The position numbers and the translations under genes are program-made. 64,000 nucleotides of DNA, taken from NCBI RefSeq assembly GCF_001667885.1, contig NZ_LZJW01000087.1, forward strand, positions 1 to 64,000. Reading direction: 5' to 3'. The stretch comes from Mycobacterium scrofulaceum. Lineage in GTDB: Bacteria; Actinomycetota; Actinomycetes; Mycobacteriales; Mycobacteriaceae. Within the stretch, counting starts at the first letter, position 1; each line of letters starts with the position of its first letter. The notes beneath the pieces were generated by a model that saw only the letters and a program-made list of their open reading frames with translations, was not told where the DNA came from and ran no database searches. Of the stretch, positions 38,483 through 54,585 are shown piece by piece.

Positions 38483-40111
38483 TCAGCCCTTTACCAGTGA
38501 ACGCTCCAGGATGGGGGCCAGATCCAGGCCCGTGGGCATGGTGCCGTAGGCCCCGCCCCACTGGCGGTCGAGCCGGGTGGTCAGGAAGGCCTCGGCGACC
38601 GCGGGGTGCCCGTGGCGCACCAGCAGCGATCCCTGCAGCGCGAGACAGATGTCCTCGGCGACCTTGCGGGCCCGGTGCGCGATGGTGTCCAGGTCGGAGA
38701 GATCGGCCCGTAGCCGGTCGGCGTGAGCGCCCAATCGCGGGTCGGCCGCGGCGCTCTCGGACAGCTCGGTGAACAGGACCTCGACGCATTCGGGGCGGGT
38801 TGCCATGGCGCGCAACGTATCCAGCGCACTGACGTTGCCCGAGCCCTCCCAGATGCCCATCAGCGGCGCTTCACGGAACAGTCGCGGCATGCCCGAATCC
38901 TCGACGTAGCCGTTACCGCCCAGGCACTCCAGCGCCTCGGCGGCGTGCGGGGTGGCGCGCTTGCACACCCAGTACTTGCTGGCCGCCAGACCGATGCGGC
39001 GCAGCAGCGCCTCCTGCTCGTCGCCGCGCAACGCCTTGTCGGTGGCGCCGGCCATCCGCATCGCGACGATGGTCGCGGCCTCGGCCTCGACGGCCAGGTC
39101 GGCGAGCACATTGCGCATCAGCGGCTGGTCGATCAAATAGGCGCCGAACGCCTTTCGGTGCTGCGCGTGGTGGATCGCGCGGGTCAGGCCCGTGCGCATG
39201 CTGGTCGCGCTGCCCAGCGTGCAGTCCAGCCGGGTCAGGTTGACCATCTCGATGATGGTGGGGACGCCACGCCCCTCCTCGCCCACCAGCCACGCCGTGG
39301 CGCCGTCATATTCGACCTCGCTGGACGCGTTGGCGTGGTTGCCGAGCTTGTCCTTGAGCCGCTGCAGGAACATGCGGTTGCGACTGCCGTCGGGCAGGAT
39401 GCGCGGCAGCAGGAAGCAGGACAACCCGCCCGGGGCCTGCGCGAGGACCAGGAAGATGTCGCACATCGGGGCCGAGGTGAACCACTTGTGCCCGGTCAGG
39501 CGGTAGCTGCCGTCACCGTTCGGGGTGGCCTGCGTGGTGCCGGCGCGCACGTCGGATCCGCCCTGTTTCTCGGTCATCGACATGCCGGCGGTGATGCCGC
39601 GTTTGGTGGTGGCCAGCTTGAGCTCGGGATCGTAGTCGCGACTGGTGAGCAGCGGCTCGTAAACCGCCGCGAGTTCGGGGTTGTAGCGCAGCGCGGGGAC
39701 GACGGCGTAGGTCATCGAGATCGGACAGGTGTGGCCGGGCTCGACGTTCCACACCGACATCTTGGCCGCCCGCACCACGTGGGCGCCTTGGCGCTCGTCG
39801 GCCCACGGCGCCGCGTGGATGCCGCTGGCGATCGCCGTGCGCATCAGCTCGTGATAGGCCGGGTCGTACTCGACCTCGTCGACCCGGTGGCCGTACTTGT
39901 CGTGGGTGTGCAGGATGGGCCGATTGCGGTCGGCGAGCTCGCCCCACCGCTGGGCTTGGGGACCACCGGCGATCGCGCCCACCTCGGTCACCTCGTCCAG
40001 GCCCCATTCCCCGCCCTCGCGGATCAGGGCCTCGACGAGCACCGCGGACGTCGCGGGGTTGTAGTTCTCCAGCGGAGGAACCTGGTTGGTGACGACATGC
40101 GTATCCGACAT
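38483..40111 (-). CDS. fadE8: acyl-CoA dehydrogenase FadE8 (AidB-like)
   Basis: A 542-residue acyl-CoA dehydrogenase family flavoprotein, equal in length to Rv0672. It has the AidB-type architecture with an N-terminal extension; GMSMTEKQGGSDVRAGTTQA and YRLTGHKWFTSAPMCD flank the FAD site, and ALECLGGNGYVEDSGMPRLFREAPLMGIWEGSGNV is the C-terminal signature. AidB homologues may also protect DNA, so the substrate is uncertain. ATG 40111 lies 7 nt after the TAACAT -10 box, implying a leaderless mRNA that begins the fadE8-echA4-paaX-echA5 unit. Confidence 0.93.
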   Translation of the reverse strand: MSDTHVVTNQVPPLENYNPATSAVLVEALIREGGEWGLDEVTEVGAIAGGPQAQRWGELADRNRPILHTHDKYGHRVDEVEYDPAYHELMRTAIASGIHAAPWADERQGAHVVRAAKMSVWNVEPGHTCPISMTYAVVPALRYNPELAAVYEPLLTSRDYDPELKLATTKRGITAGMSMTEKQGGSDVRAGTTQATPNGDGSYRLTGHKWFTSAPMCDIFLVLAQAPGGLSCFLLPRILPDGSRNRMFLQRLKDKLGNHANASSEVEYDGATAWLVGEEGRGVPTIIEMVNLTRLDCTLGSATSMRTGLTRAIHHAQHRKAFGAYLIDQPLMRNVLADLAVEAEAATIVAMRMAGATDKALRGDEQEALLRRIGLAASKYWVCKRATPHAAEALECLGGNGYVEDSGMPRLFREAPLMGIWEGSGNVSALDTLRAMATRPECVEVLFTELSESAAADPRLGAHADRLRADLSDLDTIAHRARKVAEDICLALQGSLLVRHGHPAVAEAFLTTRLDRQWGGAYGTMPTGLDLAPILERSLVKG

Positions 40112-40118
40112 GCCCCTC

Positions 40119-40146
40119 ATGTTACATTTTTTCGACAGCCGCACAA
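40119..40146 (-). promoter_or_regulatory. fadE8 promoter, leaderless
   Basis: On the minus strand TTGTGC (40146-40141), 16 bases, TAACAT (40124-40119), then 7 bases to the fadE8 ATG. The start point would coincide with the A of ATG. This separates fadE8 transcription from lpqP. Confidence 0.55.
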
Positions 40147-40162
40147 GAGCTGTAATACGGCA

Positions 40163-40993
40163 TCATCGTGGGTGCGCGGCGAAGAATTCCCACAGGTCGC
40201 GGGCGGCGAACGGCGGCCACTCGTGCCCGCCCGCCTCGATCGTGATGAGCGTGACGCCGCGGCCGCCGGCACACCCCGCCGTCGACGTGGTGATCGGGCC
40301 ATTGCTGGTGGTGGACGGGCTCGCGCACTGATCGACGTTGCGCCAGAACGCATTCACGTCGGGTACCGAAGGGCCGTTGATGACGCTGAAACCCTGCCCA
40401 CCGCCGTAGGGCACCAGCCGGTCCGCCGTGCCGTGAATGTGCATGATCGACGTCGGACGCGGATTGGGACATCGGTTCAGCTGCGTGCCCGCGACCGGAC
40501 CGATCGCGGCGAAGATGTCGGTGGCACACGCCAGCGTGTAGGACATGATGCCGCCGTTGCTCATACCGGAGACATAGATGCGGGCGGGGTCGGTGCCGAG
40601 GTGCTTGGCGACGTCGGCGACGACCGCGCTGATGAACGCGACGTCGTCGACGCCCTCCCGTCCTGGCCGGCCGCAGCACGTCTCCCCCTCGACGTTCCAC
40701 GCACGGTCCAGACCGTCCGGGTAGGCGACGACGAACTTGGCCGAATCGGCCAATTCGTCCCAGCCGTAATCCCTTTCGACCTGCCGGGCGCTCCCGGAAT
40801 AGCCGTGCAGCACGACGACCAGCGGCGGCGAAGCCGGTTTGCCCGCCGGCTCGTAGAGCCGGTAGCTGCGATCGTGTCCGCCGACATCGAGGTGGTGCAG
40901 GCTGGTCCCGGTGACGAAGCCCGAGGGCGGCGCCGGCGAACAGCTCACGACCAGCAGGACGACCCCGAGGAGGGTTGCGAGCCGACCGAGCAC
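40163..40993 (-). CDS. lpqP: lipoprotein esterase LpqP (PHB-depolymerase-like)
   Basis: A 276-residue alpha/beta-hydrolase lipoprotein, close to the length of Rv0671. The signal peptide ends LLVVSC. PLVVVLHGYSGSARQ carries the oxyanion HG, GMSNGGIMSY holds the nucleophile Ser, and the C-terminal HEWPPF and HIHGTADRLVPYG offer His and Asp. GTG 40993 gives the signal peptide at the N-terminus and starts 10 nt after nfo. Esterase or depolymerase activity is a family inference. Confidence 0.88.
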   Translation of the reverse strand: MLGRLATLLGVVLLVVSCSPAPPSGFVTGTSLHHLDVGGHDRSYRLYEPAGKPASPPLVVVLHGYSGSARQVERDYGWDELADSAKFVVAYPDGLDRAWNVEGETCCGRPGREGVDDVAFISAVVADVAKHLGTDPARIYVSGMSNGGIMSYTLACATDIFAAIGPVAGTQLNRCPNPRPTSIMHIHGTADRLVPYGGGQGFSVINGPSVPDVNAFWRNVDQCASPSTTSNGPITTSTAGCAGGRGVTLITIEAGGHEWPPFAARDLWEFFAAHPR

Positions 40994-41003
40994 GGGCCGG
41001 GTC

Positions 41004-41759
41004 TCAGCCGCCGGTCTTTTCCCGCAGGAACGCGATGTCGTCCTTGCGTCCCTCGTCGGCGGTCTCACAGATGACGGGCGCGTCGGCCGCCGTGACCACC
41101 GCGACGAGCAGCTCGGGATCGATCTGGCCGGTACCGAAGTTGGCGTGCCGGTCGGCGCCCGAACCCGCCGCGTCCCTCGAGTCGTTGCAGTGCACCAGGT
41201 CGATGCGTCCGGTCAGGGCCCTGATCCGGTCGACCGCGTCGACCAGCGCCTCACCCGCGGCCCAGGCGTGACAGGTGTCCAGGCAGAAGCCGATTCCCTT
41301 GTCGCCGATGTGATCCCAGAGTCTGCCGATGGTGTCGAAATAGCGGGCCATCGCGTGGTCGCCGCCCGCGGTGTTCTCCAGGTACACGGGCACGTCGGAT
41401 TCCAGGTAGTCCAGCGCCTTGACCCAGCGCTGGAACCCGGCCTCCATGTCGTCGTCGTCCGCGTGGCCGCCGTGCACGATCACGGCCGTCGCGCCGATCT
41501 CCGCGGCCGCGTCGCAGGTGTCCTGCAGGATCTTGCGCGACGGGATGCGGATGCGGTTGTTCGCCGATGCCACGTTGATCAGGTACGGCGCGTGGACGTA
41601 GAGCGGCACGGCCGAGGCCTTGAGCGTCGGGGCGTCGTCGCGGGGCTTCGGCTTCTTCCAGCTCTGCGGATTGCCGAGGAAGAACTGCACCACGTCGGCC
41701 CCGTCCGCCTGGGCGGCGGCCAGCGGGTCGTCGTTGTGGACGTGTGAACCGATGAGCAC
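41004..41759 (-). CDS. nfo: endonuclease IV (AP endonuclease)
   Basis: A 251-residue TIM-barrel AP endonuclease (End, Rv0670) that cleaves the backbone 5' to abasic sites in base-excision repair. Zinc-ligand segments are [30 protein letters not shown] and [28 protein letters not shown] 41759 is preceded by TACACT with 6 bases between, so it may be leaderless. In M. tuberculosis a ceramidase (Rv0669c) lies between rpoC and this gene; here they are directly adjacent. Confidence 0.94.
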   Translation of the reverse strand: MLIGSHVHNDDPLAAAQADGADVVQFFLGNPQSWKKPKPRDDAPTLKASAVPLYVHAPYLINVASANNRIRIPSRKILQDTCDAAAEIGATAVIVHGGHADDDDMEAGFQRWVKALDYLESDVPVYLENTAGGDHAMARYFDTIGRLWDHIGDKGIGFCLDTCHAWAAGEALVDAVDRIRALTGRIDLVHCNDSRDAAGSGADRHANFGTGQIDPELLVAVVTAADAPVICETADEGRKDDIAFLREKTGG

Positions 41760-41765
41760 GTCGCC

Positions 41766-41771
41766 AGTGTA
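41766..41771 (-). promoter_or_regulatory. -10 box of probable leaderless nfo mRNA
   Basis: Minus-strand TACACT is followed by 6 bases and the nfo GTG. The rpoC terminator lies just upstream, so nfo needs its own promoter. No clear -35. Confidence 0.45.
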
Positions 41772-41812
41772 GTAAGGGCCGCCGACGCGAGCGTCGGGTG
41801 CGAACGGGTACG

Positions 41813-41844
41813 AAAAAGCCCCGGGCCGAGACCCGGGGCTTTTT
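41813..41844 (-). terminator. rpoBC operon terminator
   Basis: A perfect 13-bp stem AAAAAGCCCCGGG / CCCGGGGCTTTTT with a 6-nt loop. The A/T ends give a U-tract in both directions. It starts 9 bases after the rpoC stop. Confidence 0.93.
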
Positions 41845-41853
41845 CTGTGTGGA

Positions 41854-45828
<3,975 letters not shown>

Positions 45829-45845
45829 TTAGTAACTAAAAGTGA

Positions 45846-49442
<3,597 letters not shown>

Positions 49443-49575
49443 TTAGGCCGGCGGACGAACTGTCCGGATCTCACGCGCACGATGAAAGAACTAAGCCGCT
49501 TACAGGGGGCTCAGGCTTAGACCACGGTGTCAGGTGGCGGGTGAGGTGGGCAGGAGGTAGCCAGCGCAACGTCCA

Positions 49576-49604
49576 ACAATAGCGTAGGGCGGCGCATTCC
49601 TCAA
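49576..49604 (-). promoter_or_regulatory. rpoB promoter
   Basis: On the minus strand TTGAGG (49604-49599), 17 bases, TATTGT (49581-49576). The start would be near 49569, giving a leader of about 200 nt. The -10 is the same hexamer as at rpsL. The other parts of 49368-49763 contain no gene that I can support. Confidence 0.62.
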
Positions 49605-49763
49605 CTGTCCAGCACAGGACATCCAGGGACATCGGCGCTGGCTGGCATCTCGACTCTCCGCTGGATACATGCTGCCCAACAGACTGGCCCGTTTACGGCC
49701 CGTCGTCAAGAGGGCGAGCCGTCGAGTTACGCGAAGTTATCGCGAACTTTCCGGCCGGGCGCG

Positions 49764-50774
49764 CTAGTCGCCGACCTCGTGCGCCCGGTACTTGTGGGTG
49801 CCCTCCATGTCGTCGATGATCGCGGCTTGCGCCTTCTGCGGCAGGGTGTGCAGGATCTCGCGCACCCGCGCCTGGCGCCGGGCGACGGCCTTGCGCTCGG
49901 GCATCCCGGGGGACGCGACGATCTGCGGCGGCACGCCCTCGATCTCCTCCACACCGCCGGCGTGCTGGCCGGCCTCGAGGGCGGCCTGCTCTTCGGCCAT
50001 CGTCGCCTCGTCCTTTTCCTCGGACATGCCGATGGGGCCGATGCGGCGGCCGTTGAGGAACTGCCGCACCACCGGCTCGTCGCTGGTCAGCAGCACCTCG
50101 CGGGGACCGAACATGACCAGCTTGCGCCGGAACAGCATGCCCATGTTGTCCGGCACGGTGCGGGCGATGTTGATGTTGTGCGTGACGATCAGGACGGTGG
50201 CGTCGATCTGGGCGTTGATGTCGAGGATCAGCTGGCTCAGGTAGGCGGTGCGGACCGGGTCCAGACCGGAGTCGGGCTCGTCGCAGAGGATGATCTGCGG
50301 GTCCATCACCAGCGCGCGGGCCAGGCTGGCGCGCTTGCGCATACCGCCGGAGATCTCGCCGGGGAACTTCTTCTCGTCGCCACCCAGACCCACCATCTGC
50401 AGCTTCTCCATGACGATGTCACGGATCTCGCTTTCCTTCTTCTTGGTGTGCTCGCGCAGCGGGAAGGCGGCGTTGTCGAACAGGTTCATCGAACCGAACA
50501 GGGCACCGTCCTGGAACATGACGCCGAACAGCGTGCGGATCTCGTAGAGCTCTTTGGCCGAGCACTGCAGGATGTCGGTGCCGTCGATCACCACCGAGCC
50601 GCGCTCGGGGCGCAGCAGACCGATCAGGGACTTCAGGAACACCGATTTGCCGGTACCCGACGGCCCCAGCAGGACGCTCACCTCCCCGGCCGGGATCTCC
50701 AGGGTCACGTCTTCCCAAATTCTCGACGATCCGAAGGACTTCGTGAGGCCGTTCACCTCAATAGCGACACCCAT
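49764..50774 (-). CDS. mceG: Mce transport ATPase MceG (Mkl)
   Basis: A 336-residue ABC ATPase, equivalent to Rv0655, that energises all Mce lipid/sterol importers. Walker A is GPSGTGKS (about residue 38), signature SGGMRKRASLARALV, Walker B ILCDEPDSGLD, and the H-loop IVTHN. The C-terminal extension of about 90 residues, acidic then basic, is specific to actinobacterial MceG and helps stability. AAGGA lies upstream of the ATG. In M. tuberculosis about ten genes (Rv0656c-Rv0666) lie between it and rpoB; here none. Confidence 0.94.
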   Translation of the reverse strand: MGVAIEVNGLTKSFGSSRIWEDVTLEIPAGEVSVLLGPSGTGKSVFLKSLIGLLRPERGSVVIDGTDILQCSAKELYEIRTLFGVMFQDGALFGSMNLFDNAAFPLREHTKKKESEIRDIVMEKLQMVGLGGDEKKFPGEISGGMRKRASLARALVMDPQIILCDEPDSGLDPVRTAYLSQLILDINAQIDATVLIVTHNINIARTVPDNMGMLFRRKLVMFGPREVLLTSDEPVVRQFLNGRRIGPIGMSEEKDEATMAEEQAALEAGQHAGGVEEIEGVPPQIVASPGMPERKAVARRQARVREILHTLPQKAQAAIIDDMEGTHKYRAHEVGD

Positions 50775-50943
50775 GGGAGATCCTTCCGTCGACGCTCATG
50801 CCCGCCACCTGCCCTTTTATGTGGCATGAGTCACTGTAGCGCACGCTTGCTGAACGGCATCAGGGTTGCGTGGCACAGCCGGCAAAAATTGGCTGACCTG
50901 AGATCCCGCCGTCGCCGGTCCCCTCGATCCTATTCGACGCGCG

Positions 50944-52437
50944 TTAGCCAGTGGGCGCCCAATTGCCGTGAAATCCCATCGGCACCCGCTGCGGCAAATG
51001 CACCGTGGCCACGGGCTCGAGGGTCCCCGCGTCCAGCAACACCAACTGGCCCTCGCCTCGGCCGCGGTGGTAGCCGTAACCCATCAGGACGCCGTCGTCC
51101 TCGGCGCGTTGTTCCGAGGCGGCGCCGGGGTTGGGCACAAAGGACATCTCGCCGAGCAAAAGGTCGGGATCGAGCGGCGCGACCGCACGGGCGCCGGTGG
51201 CGTAGTCGTGCTTGTACAACGCGGAGGCGCCGCCGGCGAAGTACGCCCCGACGGTGTAGCCGAACCGGTGCGGGACGCCGAGTCGGTCCTCGTTGATCCG
51301 CGGAAACTCCTGCGGCTGATCGTCGCGGCATTCGGTGGCCACCGCGCCGGTCGCCAGGTTGATGGTCCACCGGTCCAGCGTCGGGGGGGTCTCGCCGGGC
51401 CCCCGCCGGTCGCGGTCGAACATCCGCGAGTACCGCACCACGTCGAGCACCAAAACCTCTGCGCCGTCCCGCATCTCGGAGTAGGCATTGAGGGGGTGGT
51501 AGACGTAGCAGGGCTCGATCTCGAACCAGCGGATGTCTGCATTTCCGCCCTCGCGGGGCATGACGCCGATGCGCGCCGGGTAGCCGGGGTTCCAGGCGTA
51601 CGGCATGCGGTCGGAGTGCTTGGGGCTGCGGTTCATCATGGCGTTGATCGGGCTAGGCACCCGCACGCGCCCGATCAGCGACTGCATCGCCAGCCGCGCC
51701 GGCAGGCCGAGCCAGCGGGGCATGGCCTGCGGCAGCGCCTGCGCCGGGTCGAACGTCACCGGCAGGTCGTAGATGACCACGTACTTCTCGGTCAGCGAGA
51801 AGTCGTGCATCATCGGCGAGCCCGACACCTCGATGTCGACCGTCCGGCGGGCCCGCCCCCGGGTGTCGATCACCGAGTACTGCACGGTCCGCCCGCGGGC
51901 GAACGAGTAGGAGACGGCGTGCAGTTCGCCGGTGCGCGGGTCGCGGTGCGGATGGGCGGTGTAGCCGCCGGCCAGCGTGCCGTCGAAGTCGCACGTCCCG
52001 ACGGTGTCCAGCTCGTCGGTCAGCTCGTAGTTGGCCACCCCGCCCTCGACCAGCGCCAGGGTGCGCCCGGCGTGGGTCAAGACGTTGGTGTTGGCGCCCA
52101 GCGAGAGCATGCCGGCCCGGGGGTCGAGCCGGCCCGGGGTCGGCTCGCCCAGGGCCGCGCACACCGACAGGCTGCGCACCCAGCGGTTGCGGTACCAGCG
52201 GGCGCTGCCCCCGCTCAGCGCGACGCCGTGCACCATCCCGTCGCCGCTGAACCAGTGGTAGGTAGCCGGGTCGACCTCTTCGGCGGGGTTGGGGCCGTTG
52301 CGCAGGTAGCGGCCGTCGAGGTGTTCGGGGATGTGTCCGGTGACCGGGAGGTCGGTGGCGGTCACCTCGGCGGCCACCGGCGCCAGCAGGCCCTCGACAT
52401 ACGGGTTCGAAGTTTCTGCGGTTTCTGCGACCGTCAT
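50944..52437 (-). CDS. carotenoid cleavage oxygenase
   Basis: A 497-residue member of the RPE65/CCO beta-propeller family, equivalent to Rv0654, which cleaves carotenoids to apocarotenals such as retinal. Fe-ligand histidines are expected in YTAHPHRDPRTGEL, MMHDFSLTEKYVVIYD, CYVYHPLNAY and the C-terminal MGFHGNW. ATG 52437 is chosen with GGAG 8 nt upstream, giving TVAETAETSNPYVEGL; a longer frame has no SD. It is divergent from a TetR gene with a perfect 9-bp palindrome between. Confidence 0.93.
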   Translation of the reverse strand: MTVAETAETSNPYVEGLLAPVAAEVTATDLPVTGHIPEHLDGRYLRNGPNPAEEVDPATYHWFSGDGMVHGVALSGGSARWYRNRWVRSLSVCAALGEPTPGRLDPRAGMLSLGANTNVLTHAGRTLALVEGGVANYELTDELDTVGTCDFDGTLAGGYTAHPHRDPRTGELHAVSYSFARGRTVQYSVIDTRGRARRTVDIEVSGSPMMHDFSLTEKYVVIYDLPVTFDPAQALPQAMPRWLGLPARLAMQSLIGRVRVPSPINAMMNRSPKHSDRMPYAWNPGYPARIGVMPREGGNADIRWFEIEPCYVYHPLNAYSEMRDGAEVLVLDVVRYSRMFDRDRRGPGETPPTLDRWTINLATGAVATECRDDQPQEFPRINEDRLGVPHRFGYTVGAYFAGGASALYKHDYATGARAVAPLDPDLLLGEMSFVPNPGAASEQRAEDDGVLMGYGYHRGRGEGQLVLLDAGTLEPVATVHLPQRVPMGFHGNWAPTG

Positions 52438-52446
52438 CTTTGAGCT

Positions 52447-52476
52447 CCTATAACATTGATATGACGCTGTTATAGG
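52447..52476. promoter_or_regulatory. palindromic operator between CCO and TetR
   Basis: CCTATAACA (52447-52455) and TGTTATAGG (52468-52476) form a perfect 9-bp inverted repeat with a 12-bp spacer. It lies 10 bases from the CCO start and 32 from tetR. Both arms contain AT-rich TATAAC, which could act as -10 boxes for the two genes, so the repressor would block both. Confidence 0.7.
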
Positions 52477-52508
52477 GACGCTACGCCGCGGATGGGAGGA
52501 TGGCAACG

Positions 52509-53186
52509 ATGACTTCGGAATTGGCGCGAGGGCAGCGCAGCGTCCGCGACGAGATGTTGCGCGCCGCCGTCGACCTGCTGCACGAGAACGGCCCCGATGC
52601 GCTGCAGACCCGCAAGGTCGCCGGCGCGGCCGGAACGTCGACGATGGCCCTGTACACGCACTTCGGCGGGATGCGCGGCCTGATCGCCGAGGTGGCCGAA
52701 GAGGGCCTGCGCCAGTTCGACGCCGCGCTGGCCGTCCCGGAGACGGACGATCCGGTCGCCGACCTGTTCGTCATCGGTGCGGCCTACCGGCGCTACGCCA
52801 TCAAGCACCCGCACATGTATCGGCTGATGTTCGGCAGCACCAGCGCGCACGGCATCAACGCCCCCGCGGGCAACGTCCTGACCCTCACGGTGGCCGAGAT
52901 CGAACGCGACATTCCGAGCTTCGCGCACGTGGTCCGCGCCATGCGCCGGTCGATAATCGCCGGCCGCATCACCGCGTGTGCCCCGGACGACGACCCGACG
53001 ATCGTTGCCACGGCGGCCCAGTTCTGGTCCCAGGTGCACGGCTTCGTGATGCTGGAGCTGGCCGGGTTCTACGGCGACGACGGCGCGGCGGTCGCGCCCG
53101 TGCTCGTCTCGATGTTCACCAATCTGCTTGTGGCCCTGGGTGATTCAAGCGAGCGCGTCACGCTGTCGGTGGACTCCAGGCGCTGA
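52509..53186 (+). CDS. TetR-family regulator divergent from carotenoid oxygenase
   Basis: A 225-residue TetR protein equivalent to Rv0653c. The HTH is RDEMLRAAVDLLHENGPDALQTRKVAGAAGTSTMALYTHFGGM. The second in-frame ATG at 52509 is chosen because GGGAGG lies 9 nt upstream, whereas the ATG at 52500 has no space for an SD. The C-terminal domain includes HPHMYRLMFGSTSAHG. It ends before a bidirectional terminator shared with rplL. Confidence 0.92.
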   Translation: MTSELARGQRSVRDEMLRAAVDLLHENGPDALQTRKVAGAAGTSTMALYTHFGGMRGLIAEVAEEGLRQFDAALAVPETDDPVADLFVIGAAYRRYAIKHPHMYRLMFGSTSAHGINAPAGNVLTLTVAEIERDIPSFAHVVRAMRRSIIAGRITACAPDDDPTIVATAAQFWSQVHGFVMLELAGFYGDDGAAVAPVLVSMFTNLLVALGDSSERVTLSVDSRR

Positions 53187-53194
53187 GGACGACG

Positions 53195-53234
53195 AAACCC
53201 CCGGGACCGCACACGGCGGTCCCGGGGGGTTTTC
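53195..53234. terminator. bidirectional terminator between tetR and rplL
   Basis: AAACCCCCGGGACCGC pairs with GCGGTCCCGGGGGGTTTT around a 4-6 nt loop (one G bulged). Flanking A and T runs make it functional for both converging genes. Confidence 0.83.
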
Positions 53235-53243
53235 GGCGTGGAG

Positions 53244-53636
53244 CTACTTGACGGTGACGGTGGCGCCGGCGGCCTCCAGCTTGGCCTTGGCCTCGTCGGC
53301 GGCCTCCTTGGCGACCTTCTCCAGCAGCGGCTTGGGCGCGCTGTCGACCAGGTCCTTGGCCTCCTTGAGGCCCAGGCCGGAGACGATCTCGCGGACCACC
53401 TTGATGACGCCGATCTTCTTGTCGCCGGCGGCCTCGAGGATGACGTCGAACTCCGACTGCTCCTCGGCGGCCTCGGCGGGGGCGCCACCGGCGGCCGGGC
53501 CGGCCGCGGCGACGGCGACCGGGGCGGCCGCGGTGACCTCGAAGGTCTCCTCGAACTTCTTGACGAAGTCGGAGAGCTCCAACAGGGTCATTTCCTTGAA
53601 GGCGTCAAGCAGGTCGTCGGTAGACATTTTCGCCAT
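53244..53636 (-). CDS. rplL: 50S ribosomal protein L7/L12
   Basis: A 130-residue stalk protein that recruits translation GTPases. N-terminal dimerisation domain [26 protein letters not shown], an Ala/Pro hinge (about residues 40-62), then the C-terminal domain [39 protein letters not shown] 53636 yields the normal length; the longer frame is rplJ read out of frame. Confidence 0.98.
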   Translation of the reverse strand: MAKMSTDDLLDAFKEMTLLELSDFVKKFEETFEVTAAAPVAVAAAGPAAGGAPAEAAEEQSEFDVILEAAGDKKIGVIKVVREIVSGLGLKEAKDLVDSAPKPLLEKVAKEAADEAKAKLEAAGATVTVK

Positions 53637-53670
53637 GGTGTGTGGGTCCTTCCTGATTTCCGGTTGGGGT

Positions 53671-54327
53671 TTATTCGGCTTCGGCCGGGGTTTCCGGCGC
53701 CTCTGCGGGCGCTTCCGAAGCTGGTTCTGGGGCCGCCTCGGTGGCCTCGGGGGCCGCGGCCTCCGGGGCGGGAGCCTCGGGAGCCGCGGGGGCCGCGGGG
53801 GTCGCGGGGGTCTCTGCGGCCTTCTTTTCCTGCAGCGCGGCCGCGAGGCGAGCGACCTGCGAGGCGGGAGCATTGAACAGGCCGGCCGCCTTGGCGAGGT
53901 TGCCCTTCATGGCGCCGGCCAGCTTGGCCAGCAGCACCTCGCGCGACTCCAGGTCGGCAATGCGCTCGACCTCGGCGACGGTCAGCGCGCGACCGTCCAT
54001 GTAGCCGCCCTTGATGACCAGCGCCTTGTTGTCCTTGGCGAAGGTCTTGATGGCCTTGGCGGCGTCGACCGGCTCGCCGGTGACGAACGCGATCGCGGTC
54101 GGCCCGGCGAACAGCTCGTCGAGGCCTTCGACGCCGGCCTCGGACGCCGCCCGCTTGATCAGCGTGTTCTTGGCCACCGAATAGGTCGCCGAGCCGCTGA
54201 GCGACCGGCGCAGCTCGGCCAGGTTGGCCACGGTCAAGCCGCGGTACTCAGTGATCAGGGTCGCGGTCGCCTCCCTGAACTGCTCGGCGATGTCTGCAAC
54301 GGCGGTGGCTTTGTCAGCCCTGGCCAT
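53671..54327 (-). CDS. rplJ: 50S ribosomal protein L10
   Basis: A 218-residue L10 that anchors L7/L12 dimers. The core (residues 1-175) shows [25 protein letters not shown] and [14 protein letters not shown] long Ala/Pro/Glu-rich C-terminal tail of about 45 residues is typical of mycobacteria. AGGAGG precedes the ATG. The upstream leader resembles an L10 autoregulatory region. Confidence 0.97.
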   Translation of the reverse strand: MARADKATAVADIAEQFREATATLITEYRGLTVANLAELRRSLSGSATYSVAKNTLIKRAASEAGVEGLDELFAGPTAIAFVTGEPVDAAKAIKTFAKDNKALVIKGGYMDGRALTVAEVERIADLESREVLLAKLAGAMKGNLAKAAGLFNAPASQVARLAAALQEKKAAETPATPAAPAAPEAPAPEAAAPEATEAAPEPASEAPAEAPETPAEAE

Positions 54328-54530
54328 GCGTACCTCCTGAAGTGAAAGCCATGCGACGTGTCGTCAGTGACCACCGCTGGAACGACGAACGCCCCGGCGC
54401 AGGATGCGGCCGGGGCGTGACTGCGCGCCGGCGCGTGCCGGCGCTGTTGCCTCGTCCTCCTGCGTGGGCCGCCGGGATGCTCCCGGACCTTCAACCGATT
54501 GCTCGGTGACCGACGGTCTTCGGTGGATCG
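54328..54530 (-). promoter_or_regulatory. L10-type mRNA leader of rplJL
   Basis: The roughly 200-nt leader holds two perfect hairpins: CGCCCCGGC / GCCGGGGCG (54390-54398 / 54409-54417) and GCGCCGGC / GCCGGCGC (54425-54432 / 54437-54444). The upstream ACCGAAGACCG and GCCCACGCAGGAGG segments recall the L10-binding kink-turn leader of other bacteria. Autoregulation by L10 is inferred, not shown. Confidence 0.5.
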
Positions 54531-54536
54531 GGCACC

Positions 54537-54566
54537 AGGATAGCCTGACCCCTCCCCGTCAGCCAA
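54537..54566 (-). promoter_or_regulatory. rplJ promoter
   Basis: On the minus strand TTGGCT (54566-54561), 18 bases, TATCCT (54542-54537). The start point would be near 54530. It lies 20 bases after the ROK kinase stop. Confidence 0.55.
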
Positions 54567-54585
54567 AACGGCGGCCGTCCGGCGC

